This document shows positions 6,378-7,306 of a DNA stretch of 7,306 nucleotides, piece after piece. Under the pieces are notes generated by a model. The model did not search any database, was not told the origin of the DNA, and saw only the letters and a list, made by a program, of their open reading frames with translations. The position numbers were made by a program, and so were the translations under genes. The DNA lies in the NCBI GenBank assembly GCA_947175655.1, contig CAMWNQ010000087.1:1-7306 (forward strand), in the 5' to 3' direction. This stretch comes from an uncultured Clostridia bacterium. Its GTDB lineage: Bacteria; Bacillota; Clostridia; Oscillospirales; Ruminococcaceae. Position 1 is the stretch's first letter. Each line of letters starts with the position of its first letter.

Positions 6378-7306
6378 ACAGAAATTCTGAAATAATTTTT
6401 ATGCTATGCAGTCATCTGCTAACAGACCCAGAATACAAACCATATGAACCATCAGAATGGTCGAAACTTGCACAATCGCTTATGAATGCAGGTTTACAGC
6501 CATATGATTTGACAGAAATGTCTGATAGTGATTTACGACAGCTGAATCTTGAAAATGAAGAAATCTATCGACTCAAACGACTTTTTGAACGAGGTAGCAG
6601 TCTTGTATTTGAAATGGAAAAATATGAAAGCATGGGAATCTCAGTTGTCACCCGTGCAGATGTCATGTATCCTAAAATGCTGAAATCAAAACTTGGAAAA
6701 AGTTGTCCTCCGTTGTTTTACTATTCTGGAAATCTGAAGCTTGCCGAATATGACTGTGTCGGATTTGTAGGTTCAAGAAATGTTGATGATAATGACATCA
6801 GATTCACTGAGAAAGTTACTTCAACAATAAATTCCCTTGGATATGCAGTTGTATCAGGTGGTGCGAAAGGCGTTGATACTGTTTCAATTGAATCATCAAT
6901 GAAAAATGGAAGTCAGGCAGTTATTTATCTTGCAGATTCGATGGTCAAGAAAATACGTAGTAAACAAACAATTACCGCTATTCAGAAAGGTCAGCTTCTT
7001 TTACTTTCAGTGGTTAAGCCCAATATGAGTTTTACAACAGCAACAGCGATGATGCGGAATCGCTATATTTATGCACAATCTAAGGGAACAGTTGTCACAC
7101 GTTCAGATTATAAAAAAGGTGGTACATGGAGCGGTGCAGTTGATTGTATTAAGCATAAAATCAGTCCCATATTTTGCTGGAACAATATTGCATATAAAGG
7201 AAATCAGGAACTTATAAAATTTGGAGCTATGCCGATTGATGAAAGTTGGAACGGAGATATGTCAATATATAATATTCAAGATGAAAAGAAACCAATACAG
7301 TTAACA
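6374..7306 (+). CDS. DprA/Smf-like Rossmann-fold protein (3' end outside window)
   Basis: The frame stays open from TTG 6374 to the window edge, giving 311 residues of a longer protein. The TTG shares bases with the helicase stop (TTGA), so the two are translationally coupled and probably made in fixed ratio. Residues 1-110 are a helical, charged N-terminal region. It includes VVTRADVMYPKML, which matches the segment before the Rossmann fold in DprA. The fold follows: FYYSGN (115-120), GFVGSRNVDD (130-139; GTR or GSR in DprA), VVSGGAKGVD (159-168; usually SGLARGID), and NRYIYAQSKGTVV (229-241) with KKGGTWSGA (247-255; usually xxGSLxTA). DprA loads RecA on incoming single-stranded DNA in competence; relatives sit in defence loci, including the ShosA antitoxin. 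The Gly-Gly-Ala-Lys variant and the coupling to a PRTase suggest the defence branch, with this protein neutralising or steering its partner (inference). A C-terminal winged helix cannot be checked here. Confidence 0.85.
   Translation, partial: MNRNSEIIFMLCSHLLTDPEYKPYEPSEWSKLAQSLMNAGLQPYDLTEMSDSDLRQLNLENEEIYRLKRLFERGSSLVFEMEKYESMGISVVTRADVMYPKMLKSKLGKSCPPLFYYSGNLKLAEYDCVGFVGSRNVDDNDIRFTEKVTSTINSLGYAVVSGGAKGVDTVSIESSMKNGSQAVIYLADSMVKKIRSKQTITAIQKGQLLLLSVVKPNMSFTTATAMMRNRYIYAQSKGTVVTRSDYKKGGTWSGAVDCIKHKISPIFCWNNIAYKGNQELIKFGAMPIDESWNGDMSIYNIQDEKKPIQLT

Overview
This is an AT-rich stretch with strong AGGAG-type ribosome sites. The gene types fit a low-GC Gram-positive gut clostridium, perhaps Ruminococcus-like; this host guess is inference, because no rRNA or housekeeping gene is present. 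The right 3 kb is intact coding sequence. The left 4.3 kb is mostly gene debris around one intact small gene.

Left part. Positions 88-1303 hold a broken lipoprotein gene with two tandem staphylococcal-nuclease-like (TNase/SNase) repeats, carrying two frameshifts and two in-frame stops. An intact gene (1419-1928) follows for a small membrane protein with an N-terminal zinc ribbon. Positions 1929-2658 have no intact gene: there is a good intrinsic terminator at 2160-2197 and short out-of-frame coding remnants. At 2668-2853 lies a 61-codon piece resembling the N-terminus of Wadjet JetA-family proteins. It is cut by an 808-bp IS5-family element (2847-3654) that has matching ends, a probable TA target duplication and a dead transposase. 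More frameshifted remnants run to about 4013.

Right part. A two-gene operon starts at 4296. The first gene encodes 693 residues: a RecQ-type helicase core and zinc site fused to a C-terminal ComF-like phosphoribosyltransferase (PRTase). Its TGA stop overlaps the TTG start of a DprA/Smf-like gene that runs off the window end. That second gene has no nearby ATG start and is easily missed.

How it fits together. A PRTase paired with a DprA-like protein recalls the ShosTA toxin-antitoxin/anti-phage system. Helicase, ComF-type PRTase and DprA together also recall the competence trio ComFA, ComFC and DprA. My inference is that the operon is a defence module acting on foreign or single-stranded DNA. 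Its position beside a Wadjet-like remnant and a dead IS fits a turning-over defence island.
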